DNA of 64,000 nt from an uncultured Neomegalonema sp. (GTDB lineage: Bacteria; Pseudomonadota; Alphaproteobacteria; Rhodobacterales; Rhodobacteraceae). Positions 1 to 7,654 of the stretch are shown piece by piece; within the stretch, counting starts at the first letter, position 1; the number at the start of each line of letters is the position of its first letter. Below the pieces are notes generated by a model. It saw nothing but the letters and a program-made list of their open reading frames with translations. It ran no database searches and was not told the origin of the DNA. The stretch spans positions 1 to 64,000 of the forward strand of contig CALLLP010000019.1 of NCBI GenBank assembly GCA_938008165.1, given 5' to 3'. A program made the translations under genes and the position numbers.

Positions 1-256
1 ACATTTCGAGTTCCGTGCGATGCTTGCTTTGATCTTGGGCGGGATTGTCGAAAATGTCGCTCAAGGTCAAATCGCATACCGCGCAAATGTCAGAGAGCGT
101 ATCGAGCGGTGGCGGGCTGGCACCGCGCTCAATATTCGAGATGGCTTCCACAGAGCGATTGACGGCCTCTGCAAGTTGGCCCTGAGTTAGCCGCTTGGCA
201 TCCCGCGCCGCCCTGATCTGCGCACCAATGTTGTGTTTCAATTGCTCAATGGACAT
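1..256 (-). CDS. XRE-family HTH regulator, 3' end outside window
   Basis: Translating the minus strand from the ATG at 254-256 gives 85 residues that run off the left edge. Residues about 6-65 form a Cro/C1-type helix-turn-helix: an LTQGQLAEAVNRS recognition region followed by an ISNIERG segment, typical of XRE repressors. Beyond it the visible sequence is polar and unassigned. The gene is divergent from a nuclease gene whose likely start is only about 58 bp away, so I infer that it autoregulates and controls that nuclease, as control proteins of restriction or phage-like modules do. The total length is unknown because the C-terminus is outside the window. The fold is clear; the target is inferred. 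Confidence 0.85.
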   Translation of the reverse strand, partial: MSIEQLKHNIGAQIRAARDAKRLTQGQLAEAVNRSVEAISNIERGASPPPLDTLSDICAVCDLTLSDIFDNPAQDQSKHRTELEM

Positions 257-314
257 TACCGCAGTCTGACTACGGCAAAGCAACTATCCATTGACCTGTG
301 ATCCGGCTTTATCC

Positions 315-1562
315 ATGAAGATGGATTTGAACTCCGGTATTTTATGGAAAGCGGCATTCGGAACTATGAAAGCACTCCTCAGCAACCCCACATCGCCAAG
401 CCAATCATGGCTACACCGCACCGCACTTGCCCAGCGCAACAGCGAGCGAGACGAGAAATGGTTGCAAGAACTGCTATTCGCGCATCCTGAGCTAATCCCA
501 GTATCCGAGGTGAACCCCGGCGCAACCCGCTTCATTCCGATATGCCGGGAATTGGCTATCCCAAAAGTCGGCGGATCGGTATTCCTCGACCTGTTCGGCC
601 TAACGCCTGAAGGTCAGCTTGTGCTAGTGGAATGTAAGCTGTGGCGCAATCCTCAGGCGCGGCGCGAGGTAATCGCGCAGGCGTTGGAGTATGCTTCCTT
701 ACTGCGCAGATGGTCCTACAGTGACCTGACAGTGCGCCTTCAGGGCAAGCTCGACACGAAGACCCCAAATCCCCTCTATGACGTGTTGCACGCCGCTGGC
801 GGCAGTCTGACCGAAACCGACCTGCACGACAGGATTGCCCGAAGCCTGCGAATGGGCGACTTCATTGTTGTCATCGCTGGCGACGGCATAAGGGAGGACG
901 TGCAGGCAATTACAGACCACTTGAACCAGAACAGCGGCATGGCTACGAATTTGGCCTTGATCGAATTTCAGGTATGGGAGGGCGGCGAAGGCGAAACCGT
1001 CGTCATCCCGCATGTTCCCATGCGTACCAAGGTGCTGACCCACCGTGTCTATCTGGGGCAGGATGATGCCCCGCTTACGATAGAGCCTGAGAGAGCGCAG
1101 GAGAGCCGTACAGAAGCGATCATTGATCCTGAGGGGGCACAGCGCCGGGAAGCGGATGCCGCCTTCTGGCGTAGCTTTATAGAGGCCGTGCGTTTCGATC
1201 ATCCTGAGCAGTCTGCACCGCGTCGTGGCGGGTTTGGCTGGGCGAAAATCCCTATGCCTGAGCCTGTGACTTGGCTGACGGCATTCCGCACCGCAAAAGG
1301 CGATGCGGGCATATTCACAAGGCTGAAAGATGCTGACGGGCGGGCGCTATACGAGGCGTTGGACGATGCCGCTGAACAGTTGAACGACGAAATAGGCATT
1401 CCGATCATCCTGCGCGCTGACACGGAAGACCCATTTGAGGCGACATTCTCGATCCCCTTCAATGGCGACTCGTCCGACAATGACGAGTTTCGAGCGTGGC
1501 TTGTGCAGTATTCCAACAAAGCAGTGTCGGCCCTTCGCCCTGTATTGGCTCAAGTGAAATAA
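315..1562 (+). CDS. PD-(D/E)XK nuclease-like protein (DUF91/NucS-like)
   Basis: About 415 aa. The N-terminal third looks like NucS/DUF91-type nucleases: a short beta segment, then an ERDEKWLQELLF helix followed by 'HPELIP', then D92, E106 and K108 arranged as D-x13-ECK, which is a PD-(D/E)XK active site. A QALEYASLL helix follows, as usual in this fold. The C-terminal 200 residues are unassigned. A TTG at 291 gives a slightly longer frame, and ATGs at 315, 321 and 366 are possible starts. I prefer 315 or 321 because the family keeps an N-terminal strand before the ERD helix. No good ribosome binding site decides it. It sits divergent to an XRE gene in a lower-GC segment with other nucleases, suggesting a defence or mobile-element role. 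Substrate unknown. Confidence 0.72.
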   Translation: MKMDLNSGILWKAAFGTMKALLSNPTSPSQSWLHRTALAQRNSERDEKWLQELLFAHPELIPVSEVNPGATRFIPICRELAIPKVGGSVFLDLFGLTPEGQLVLVECKLWRNPQARREVIAQALEYASLLRRWSYSDLTVRLQGKLDTKTPNPLYDVLHAAGGSLTETDLHDRIARSLRMGDFIVVIAGDGIREDVQAITDHLNQNSGMATNLALIEFQVWEGGEGETVVIPHVPMRTKVLTHRVYLGQDDAPLTIEPERAQESRTEAIIDPEGAQRREADAAFWRSFIEAVRFDHPEQSAPRRGGFGWAKIPMPEPVTWLTAFRTAKGDAGIFTRLKDADGRALYEALDDAAEQLNDEIGIPIILRADTEDPFEATFSIPFNGDSSDNDEFRAWLVQYSNKAVSALRPVLAQVK

Positions 1563-1620
1563 TATATGAAAATCATACACTTGTTTGTGACTTAACCCGA
1601 AAATTCGGGTATAATGGGAT

Positions 1621-2166
1621 ATGAAAAATACATTCTGGAAACTCGATAAGCTGGGCCGCGTGATGCTGTCCAAGCATTATCAAATGCGCCAATTCCTCCA
1701 CTCTGAAATTGGGGAGGCGAATGGCATACCGAATATTCCCGACGACCCTGACATTGCCATAGAGGCGGGCAAGCGCCTGTGCGAGCACATCTTGGAGCCG
1801 CTAACGGAACAGTTTGGCCCTCTGATTATCCGGTCTGGCTTTCGCTGCGCCCGCCTGAATGCGTTCGGTGCTGAAAAGGGTCTGGGGTGTCGCGGAAACG
1901 AGGCAAACCATGCCTATCACATATGGGACCATCGGGACGCTGACGGCCACATGGGTGCGGCGGCGTGCATCATCGTTCCCCGGTTTAACGCTGGCGACAC
2001 TGACCTTAAAACGTGGGAAGACCTTGCATGGTGGATCGACGCCAATCTACCGTACCATCGCCTGACGTTCTTCAAGCGTGACTTCGCATTCAACATCGGA
2101 TGGCACGAAGAGCCGCAGCAGGTGATTTACTCACGGCACCCGAAGCCGCATTGGCTGAAAAAATGA
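1621..2166 (+). CDS. Putative M15-like (D-Ala-D-Ala carboxypeptidase-type) protein
   Basis: 181 aa with no signal peptide or membrane segment. The middle contains 'IIRSGFRCARLN', which resembles the SGYRS...N region of peptidase M15 / phage endolysin-like enzymes. It is followed by a His-rich stretch (NHAYHIWDHRDADGHMGAA) where M15 enzymes carry their zinc-binding H-x-x-G-x-A-x-D. The spacing here does not match that motif exactly, and the usual Asp appears replaced. It may be a diverged member or only superficially similar. It lies 58 bp after the nuclease gene in the same orientation, inside the accessory segment. A phage or island cell-wall hydrolase is possible but unproven. I do not recognise a specific family with certainty. 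Confidence 0.5.
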   Translation: MKNTFWKLDKLGRVMLSKHYQMRQFLHSEIGEANGIPNIPDDPDIAIEAGKRLCEHILEPLTEQFGPLIIRSGFRCARLNAFGAEKGLGCRGNEANHAYHIWDHRDADGHMGAAACIIVPRFNAGDTDLKTWEDLAWWIDANLPYHRLTFFKRDFAFNIGWHEEPQQVIYSRHPKPHWLKK

Positions 2167-2221
2167 GCGAGCCAATTGGCGACCCGTCCCTGAATAATCC
2201 CTCTGGGGCGGGGTTATGAGG

Positions 2222-2293
2222 GACTTTACCAGTGAGGGAAAATCCGTCCCGTTAAAATGGTTCTTGAATAAAGAGACAAAATCCCGTAAAGTC
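2222..2293. promoter_or_regulatory. Dyad-rich region upstream of resolvase (candidate res site)
   Basis: GACTTTAC (2222-2229) is inverted as GTAAAGTC (2286-2293). The spacer holds a pair of AAAATCC direct repeats, and a further GGGATTT inverted copy lies just downstream of 2293. Resolvase-type serine recombinases usually recombine at several dyads located next to their own gene, so this 90-bp region is a candidate res/operator site. This is pattern-based inference. Confidence 0.3.
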
Positions 2294-2316
2294 TAAGAGA
2301 CCAAAGGGATTTCCTT

Positions 2317-2877
2317 ATGCTCGTAGGATACGCACGCACATCGACCACCGACCAGCTTGCCGGATTTGAAGCGCAGATAAGCGAACTCGAAAGGGCGGGC
2401 TGTGAAGAGATGTTCAAAGAACAGGTTTCGTCGGTCGCCCAACGCGCCCAGCTTGACGCCGCGCTGAAATTTGTCCGCAAGGGTGACACGTTGGTCGTGA
2501 CCAAGCTGGACCGTCTGGCACGCTCGACGCAGCACTTGCTTGAGATCATCACACTGGTTGAGGACAAAGGCGTTGCCCTCCGCATTATGAACTTCGGCGG
2601 CTCTGAGGTGGACACGAAATCCGCTACGGGCAAACTGATGCTAACCATGTTCGCTGCGATGGCACAGTTTGAGAGGGAAATGATGCTGGAACGTCAGAGA
2701 GAAGGAATTGCAAAGGCAAAGGCCGATGGCAGGTACAAAGGCCGTGCGTCTGTTCCTGATGCCAAGATTAAACAAGCCCACGCGCTGAAAGCTCAAGGCG
2801 TGAAGGTGCCCGATATTGCCAAGCAACTTTCCCTCGGACGCTCGACCGTATATCGGCTATTGAAGGAAGCGGCGTAG
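2317..2877 (+). CDS. Serine site-specific recombinase (resolvase/invertase family)
   Basis: 186 aa, the usual size for Tn3/Hin-type small serine recombinases. The catalytic domain starts at residue 2, with the nucleophile Ser9 in YARTSTTDQ. The KLDRLARS motif follows at 63-70, then the long E helix with QFEREMMLERQREG, the conserved Arg-rich dimerisation region. A C-terminal helix-turn-helix (about 158-183, DIAKQLSLGRSTVYRLL) binds the recombination site. It carries out double-strand exchange through a phosphoserine link, as resolvase or invertase. No transposase is nearby, so it is either an island-borne resolvase or a remnant of a mobile element. The upstream 100 bp is rich in dyads. All key residues are present. 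Confidence 0.92.
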   Translation: MLVGYARTSTTDQLAGFEAQISELERAGCEEMFKEQVSSVAQRAQLDAALKFVRKGDTLVVTKLDRLARSTQHLLEIITLVEDKGVALRIMNFGGSEVDTKSATGKLMLTMFAAMAQFEREMMLERQREGIAKAKADGRYKGRASVPDAKIKQAHALKAQGVKVPDIAKQLSLGRSTVYRLLKEAA

Positions 2878-2918
2878 TTGGAACCTTGCGCCTGAAAATG
2901 TTCAGCAGGAGAGGCTAA

Positions 2919-3932
2919 ATGGCGAAACTCTGGGGGCTGCATATGCCCGTCGGCATAGGTTTGAGCGCGATTGAAAATAACCGCGTCTCTATCGGCTGGA
3001 AGCATATGGGCGACCTGAGTGCATTGCCAAAGGATCGTGAGGCCATCAAGGCGGCGGTTGCATCTGCCTACCCTGACAAAAAACAAGGCGCGATCCCGGT
3101 CGAAGCGGGCGTTATTTACCGCTTTGTGCATGAGATCAAAGCAGGTGACTATGTGGTCTATCCGTCAAAGCACGACCGCGTTGTTAATCTGGGAAGGTTC
3201 ACAGGCGAGCTTGCTTTCGAGGAAGGCCCCGCAGACGATGATGACGGATACCCAAACTCGCGGCTTGTCGAGTGGTTAGGCCATTTCCCGCGCAGTGAGT
3301 TCAGCCAATCGGCGCTTTATGAAATTGGTTCATTTCTGACCCTGTTTCTCGTGAAGAACCACACATCGGAATTTCTCGCCAAGATTGACCCGAATGTACA
3401 GAACGACAACGAGCCGGATCAAGACGCGGTGCCTGACGACGATAGCGTTTCAAGTACTGTCACGCGACAGGCAGAGGAAACCACTGAAGATTTCGTTATC
3501 AAGCGTATTCATGCGGGACTGTCCGGCCATGAGTTCGAGCATTTCATCGCGCATCTGTTGGAACGGATGGGCTACACCGTGCGGGTTACTCAGAAATCAT
3601 CGGATGGCGGCGTCGATGTAATCGCCCATAACGACAAGCTTGGCTTTGAACCGCCAATCATTAAAGTTCAATGCAAGCGCACGACGAACCAAATAAACGA
3701 AACCGAGGTGCGCGAACTCTTGGGAACACTGGTCGAGGGTGAGTATGGCTTGTTCGTAACCTTGGGACCATTCGCCCAAAAAGTTCGTCAGTCAGAGCGA
3801 AACTTGTCCAAACTGCGCCTGATCGACGGCGAACAACTATTTGAATTAATCGTGACGCACTATGCGAGCCTTTCACCACGGTATAGAACTCTGATCCCGC
3901 TGAGGCAGATATACGTGCCTGATTTGGTGTGA
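2919..3932 (+). CDS. Mrr-type restriction endonuclease with PUA/EVE-like N-terminal domain
   Basis: 337 aa in two parts. Residues about 1-150 resemble the PUA/EVE-like base-reading domains found in modification-dependent restriction enzymes: a GWKHMGDL segment, then 'YRFVHEIKAGDYVVYP'. An acidic linker (about 155-185) leads to an Mrr_cat domain (about 195-300) beginning with LSGHEFEHFIAHLLERMGY. The active site is SDGGVD (D233) and VQCK (Q251, K253), the classic D-(Q/E)xK arrangement of Mrr. Mrr enzymes cleave modified DNA, and I infer the same here, with the N-terminal module sensing the base. It begins 41 bp after the resolvase and is followed 7 bp later by a DUF6998-like gene in the same orientation, so the two are probably co-expressed. 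No methyltransferase is adjacent. Confidence 0.85.
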   Translation: MAKLWGLHMPVGIGLSAIENNRVSIGWKHMGDLSALPKDREAIKAAVASAYPDKKQGAIPVEAGVIYRFVHEIKAGDYVVYPSKHDRVVNLGRFTGELAFEEGPADDDDGYPNSRLVEWLGHFPRSEFSQSALYEIGSFLTLFLVKNHTSEFLAKIDPNVQNDNEPDQDAVPDDDSVSSTVTRQAEETTEDFVIKRIHAGLSGHEFEHFIAHLLERMGYTVRVTQKSSDGGVDVIAHNDKLGFEPPIIKVQCKRTTNQINETEVRELLGTLVEGEYGLFVTLGPFAQKVRQSERNLSKLRLIDGEQLFELIVTHYASLSPRYRTLIPLRQIYVPDLV

Positions 3933-3939
3933 GCCTCTG

Positions 3940-4602
3940 ATGGCGAAAGAAACACTGTCGCAAGTGCAGATAATTCAAAGCCTTGGCAAGCGTCTGTCTG
4001 ATTTTGAAGAAGAGCTTTCTTGGGGCGCTCCTGCTGCTGAACTGAGGCATCTCACGGGTCGTATAGGTGAATTGTACGCGGCGATGATTACTCGCGGTCA
4101 AATGGCCATAGAGGCTAATCAAAGGGGTTATGATGTCATTTCGGCAGAGAATGAACGCATCTCAGTCAAAACCTGTACAACCCATCGGCCTAATCCTCAA
4201 CTCAAGAAATCGACGCTGAATCAAGTAGATCGCGTTATCGTACTAAAAATCCACCACGGGGAAGAAGGCGTATCAATCGAGGAAATTCTTGATGAGCCGA
4301 TTGATATTGCATTGAAACAGTTTCGGGAAAACACAACTGCATTCGTATACTCTGGGGCAACCCAAAAGTCAGCACTCGATCTTTCAAGGCTGCGGATAGT
4401 TGAAGAAGCAGAGTTTAAAGGAAAAATCCTTCGACGATATGAAAATGGTTCATTCCAAGTTATCAAAAAGAATGGGATTGTGGCTTCTGTTACAAAGGAC
4501 GAGCTTCGTAAGATGGCTAAATCGTTGGGCATTACGCCGAATGATAACCCAACGACCCGTCAATGGGGGAGATTGATCCTTGAACACTTGAAAGGCTGTT
4601 AG
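3940..4602 (+). CDS. DUF6998-like protein, probable PD-(D/E)XK fold
   Basis: 220 aa. Residues about 35-80 contain LTGRIGELYAA (E44), then GYDVI (D65) and ERISVKT (S75, K77). This is the layout of restriction-endonuclease-like folds seen in DUF6998-type proteins: helix with Glu, strand with Asp, strand with xVK. The residue two before Lys is Ser here rather than Glu or Gln, so catalysis may be weak or altered. The C-terminal third contains a small domain (FQVIKKNG...TKDELRKMAKSLGI) that could bind nucleic acid. The gene starts 7 bp after the Mrr gene, indicating one transcript and probably one system. Function is not established; a partner or immunity role is as plausible as a second nuclease. 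Confidence 0.6.
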   Translation: MAKETLSQVQIIQSLGKRLSDFEEELSWGAPAAELRHLTGRIGELYAAMITRGQMAIEANQRGYDVISAENERISVKTCTTHRPNPQLKKSTLNQVDRVIVLKIHHGEEGVSIEEILDEPIDIALKQFRENTTAFVYSGATQKSALDLSRLRIVEEAEFKGKILRRYENGSFQVIKKNGIVASVTKDELRKMAKSLGITPNDNPTTRQWGRLILEHLKGC

Positions 4603-5235
4603 TGAATTTACACAAGCCGTGGCACACGCACTTTTGAATATGTACTGGCATCAACCACGATGGGGAGATTTTTCGAGTTTGCATTGCTACAGAAACCTGC
4701 TACAAAGCTGAAGATACGCAGGCTTCTAAGTCATTGATTTCATTGCGCCGAGAATGAAAGCGGTCGTTTCTCATCGCCCGCTCCGATTGCTTCTAAGTCT
4801 AAGTTCATACAGATCGCATGTCTGTAAAAGCAGTGCTGTACAGGTGCAGCCTCACGATTGCGCACGAGCGCAGAAGAATGCTTCCTTAGTGGTACACATG
4901 GGCACACTTGCCATGCGATAAAAATCAATATATACAGTTGTTTATGAGAGAAACCCACAAATCCCTCCTCCGCTACCAGATTTCCTTTTTAATGCGTTGA
5001 TATTTTTGTGATAATTGGTGAGATGCGCTTGTCTTCTCGCCATTTATCCCGCCGCGCGGATAAATTTGTGTTTGCAACGACATCAAACAGTCTCGCCTTA
5101 TCGCAATATAGCGAAAAACAAATAACGCCGGTCTCTTGCAAGCATAGGGCGGCAAACCATTGCTATCGCAAAAAATGAGGTCAGCAAGCGTAAGGAAAAA
5201 TCCGTTTCAAAGCTGATCTACGCAACAAAGCCCCC
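4603..5235. other. Gene-free, AT-richer junction of the accessory segment
   Basis: This 633-bp stretch lies between the DUF6998-like gene and the first gene of typical high-GC composition. It contains only short frames with no recognisable product and is clearly richer in A/T than the DNA to its right. I see no tRNA, insertion-sequence ends or clear attachment-site repeat in it. It is probably the decayed edge of the island. Confidence 0.5.
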
Positions 5236-6522
5236 CTACACACCCAATGCCTCGCGCAGTTTGTAATATGCCATGCCAAGCGTCAGCATTCCCTGCCCGG
5301 CCCTCTCGCCGAGGGGATTGCGGGCATGGGGAATGCTGTCGAAATGGTCGAAGCGGTCCATCGTTCCGGCCACCGCTTCGGCCATGATCCCCGCCACGAT
5401 ATGCGAGGTCGCGATGCCATGGCCGGAATAGCCCTGTGCGTAGAAGACATTCGGCGCAGTCCGGCCCAGCATCGGCACCCGATTCGGGACAATTCCGGCC
5501 TGCCCCGACCATGCAAACTCGATCTCGACACCTCTCAGGCGCGGAAAAGTGCGCTCCAGCGCCGGGCGCAACTCGCCCACGATGTCCTCGCTCGCCTTGC
5601 CGGAGTAATTCGCCCCGCCGCCGAACAACACCCGATTATCGGCGGTCAGGCGATAGTAATCGAGCACGAAACGCGTGTCATAGACGGCGAGATTCTGCGG
5701 GTTGATCGCGCGGGCCTCTGCCGCGGGCAGGGGTGCGGTCGCCATATTGCCCAGGGCTGCCGGAAACAAGCGACCGGCCAGTGATCGCGCCTCCAGCCGG
5801 TGATAGGCACCGCCCGCCAGCACGACCGTTTCCACCGTCACGCGCCCGCTTGCGGTTTCGACGACCGGACGCGGGCCTTGCACGATGCCCGTCACCGCCG
5901 ACCCTTCGAAGATGCGCACGCCCTGCGATTCGGCGGCCCGCGCCTCGCCCCGGACCAGATCGAGCGGATGCAGATGCATATTGCGCCGGTTCAGCAGCCC
6001 CCCGTGATAGAGCGGTGTCTCCAGCGCTTCATGCACCCCGTCCCGGTCGAGCAGGGTCACGCTGTCGCCCAGTCCGCGCCGGTCGGCTTCGGCGGCCACA
6101 TCGTGCAGCTCGGCCATGTCCGACGCGCGCCATGCCGCATGCAGATGGCCGGAGACGAGATCGCATTCGATGGCATAGCGCGCCACCCGGTCGCGAATGA
6201 TGTCATGCCCATGCCAGCGCATATCCCATACGAAATCCGCCGCCGCCTCTGCCCCGATCCGGCGGGTGAGGTGCTTTTGCAGGGTGCGGTCGCCCGACAG
6301 GGAGCCGGTCACCTGCCCGCCATTGCGCCCGGTCGCGCCCCAGCCGATGCAGTGCTGTTCGAGCACGATGACCGAATATCCGCGCTCGGCGAGGTCCAGC
6401 GCGATATTCACCCCTGTGAACCCGCCGCCGATGACGGCCACATCCGCCCCGTAATCGCCGCGCAGGGTGTCGCGCTCGTCTCGATCGCGGGCCGATGCCG
6501 CGTAATAGGTCTCGTTGATCAT
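5236..6522 (-). CDS. FAD-dependent oxidoreductase, PuuB-like (gamma-glutamylputrescine oxidase type)
   Basis: 428 aa, close to the about 426 aa of PuuB. The N-terminal Rossmann fingerprint VIGGGFTGVN (about 30-39) ends in VIVLE, binding FAD. The DAO-type core follows with GATGRNGGQV, a segment characteristic of the PuuB/OrdL group. Near the C-terminus GYSGHGIATSH contacts the flavin. Members oxidise gamma-glutamylputrescine or other secondary amines, giving an aldehyde and H2O2. Puu partners (glutamylputrescine synthetase, aldehyde dehydrogenase, hydrolase) are not adjacent, so the substrate is uncertain. It starts with ATG at 6522 and is divergent from the DUF1194 gene. Composition is typical of the genome, unlike the segment to its left. 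Confidence 0.82.
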   Translation of the reverse strand: MINETYYAASARDRDERDTLRGDYGADVAVIGGGFTGVNIALDLAERGYSVIVLEQHCIGWGATGRNGGQVTGSLSGDRTLQKHLTRRIGAEAAADFVWDMRWHGHDIIRDRVARYAIECDLVSGHLHAAWRASDMAELHDVAAEADRRGLGDSVTLLDRDGVHEALETPLYHGGLLNRRNMHLHPLDLVRGEARAAESQGVRIFEGSAVTGIVQGPRPVVETASGRVTVETVVLAGGAYHRLEARSLAGRLFPAALGNMATAPLPAAEARAINPQNLAVYDTRFVLDYYRLTADNRVLFGGGANYSGKASEDIVGELRPALERTFPRLRGVEIEFAWSGQAGIVPNRVPMLGRTAPNVFYAQGYSGHGIATSHIVAGIMAEAVAGTMDRFDHFDSIPHARNPLGERAGQGMLTLGMAYYKLREALGV

Positions 6523-6600
6523 GGACCGGACCCTGCGAGGGCGGGCGCAGGGATGTCAACGCATCTTGACGCGCGGCGTTCATGTGCCAGACTTCACCCC

Positions 6601-7338
6601 ATGCGTGCCGCTGTGTTCCTGACCCTTACGTTGATGCCCGCCCCTGCCAGTGCGTGCTCGGTTGCCCTCGTCCTTGCCATGGATGTGTCGGGCAGTGTCA
6701 GCCGCGAGGAATACGCGCTTCAGATGACCGGGCTTGCGGATGCGCTGGGCGATCCGCTGGTCAGCGATGCCTTGGTCAATGCCAAGGCCCTTGTCTCCCT
6801 TGTGCAATGGAGTGGCCGCTCACGCCAGAGCGTGTCGATCCCGTGGACGGCCATCGGCGGGCATGGCGACGTCACCGCGCTGCGGGCGCGGGTGATGGAG
6901 ACGACGCGCGCCTATCGCAACTATGCCACCGCCATCGGCGAACTGCTGGAACGGGCCACCGAATTACTGGCGGAAACCCCGCATCCCTGCGATCGCAAGG
7001 TCATCGATGTCTCAGGCGACGGCGCCAGTAACGAGGGCAAGCGGCCGCAGCATCTTCATGCCCGATTGCGAGAGGAAAAAATTACCGTCAACGGCCTCGC
7101 CATCCGGGGGTCAGAGCCGGATATCGTGGATTATTACCGCGAGCGCGTGATCTTTGGCCCCGGTTCCTTTCTCGAAATCGCGGATAGCTACGAGGATTAT
7201 CCCCGCGCCATCCGCCGCAAGCTGATTTCCGAACTCGTCCAGCGCCTGACAAGGGAACCGATATCCCCCACCCCCGTTATCCGGGGGAGCATTCGCAAAG
7301 GAGACGAAAAATGGCGATCAGCGTCGGCGATACCGTGA
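6601..7338 (+). CDS. DUF1194 protein, secreted vWA-domain
   Basis: 245 aa. The first 19 residues form a short signal peptide ending ASA-C. The vWA MIDAS motif DVSGS (D28, S30, S32) follows immediately, with a later VIDVSGDGASNEG segment typical of DUF1194. Such proteins are exported in Rhodobacterales and Rhizobiales; the vWA fold usually mediates metal-dependent protein contacts, and the partner is unknown. The frame stays open a long way upstream, but that part is antisense to the PuuB-like gene, so the ATG at 6601 is the real start. The last 28 bases overlap the start of the DUF2945 gene, whose ribosome binding site lies within this reading frame. Confidence 0.82.
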   Translation: MRAAVFLTLTLMPAPASACSVALVLAMDVSGSVSREEYALQMTGLADALGDPLVSDALVNAKALVSLVQWSGRSRQSVSIPWTAIGGHGDVTALRARVMETTRAYRNYATAIGELLERATELLAETPHPCDRKVIDVSGDGASNEGKRPQHLHARLREEKITVNGLAIRGSEPDIVDYYRERVIFGPGSFLEIADSYEDYPRAIRRKLISELVQRLTREPISPTPVIRGSIRKGDEKWRSASAIP

Positions 7339-7526
7339 CATGGTCTTGGGGCAATGGCACAGGCACCGGAACGGTCAAGCAGATCTATACCGACAAAATC
7401 ACCAAAACGATCAAGGATACCGACGTCACCCGCAACGCCACCGATGACGACCCCGCCTACCTGATCGAGCAAGAAGACGGCGACCGGGTGCTGAAATCCA
7501 TCACCGAAATCGATCCGGCCCAGTAG
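7311..7526 (+). CDS. DUF2945 (HVA1/TUDOR-like) small protein
   Basis: 71 aa. It begins with a GDTVTWSWGNGTGTGTV strand pair and ends in 'YLIEQEDGDRVLK', the pattern of the DUF2945 'hypervirulence-associated' TUDOR-like fold. There is no catalytic motif. The strong ribosome binding site AAAGGAG at about 7298-7304 fixes the ATG at 7311, although this lies inside the end of the DUF1194 gene in another frame. Family members are small basic-to-neutral beta barrels of unknown role. Translational coupling with the vWA gene is likely from the overlap. Confidence 0.8.
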   Translation: MAISVGDTVTWSWGNGTGTGTVKQIYTDKITKTIKDTDVTRNATDDDPAYLIEQEDGDRVLKSITEIDPAQ

Positions 7527-7564
7527 CGGTCATCGGGCGCGGCATCGTCTTTTTCGGTATCGTC

Positions 7565-7598
7565 TTTTCCTGTCCCGCCATTTTTCCTGTCCCGCCAT
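7565..7598. repeat. Perfect 17-bp tandem duplication
   Basis: TTTTCCTGTCCCGCCAT occurs at 7565-7581 and again directly at 7582-7598. An ATCGTCTTTT word is also repeated just upstream. It lies in the short space between two converging genes. Confidence 0.85.
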
Positions 7599-7616
7599 GC
7601 ATACGGAACAGGAAAA
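7582..7616. terminator. Stem-loop between convergent genes
   Basis: TTTTCCTGT (7582-7590) pairs with ACAGGAAAA (7608-7616), giving a 9-bp stem with a 17-nt loop. It sits between the ends of the DUF2945 gene (plus) and the radical SAM gene (minus), so it could end both transcripts. It lacks a clean poly-T tail. Confidence 0.4.
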
Positions 7617-7654
7617 GGGGTACATGCCAGCCGCGATCATGGCATGAGCGCGCC

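Noticed and set aside
4973-5155. 60-codon minus-strand frame in the island edge
   Set aside because: No start signal, no recognisable family and unusual residue make-up; chance frame in low-GC DNA.
2230-5210. Similar GGAAAAATCCGT words near 2235 and 5192 as possible island attachment sites
   Set aside because: Only about 12 bp with a gap and no recombination context at the second copy; not better than chance.
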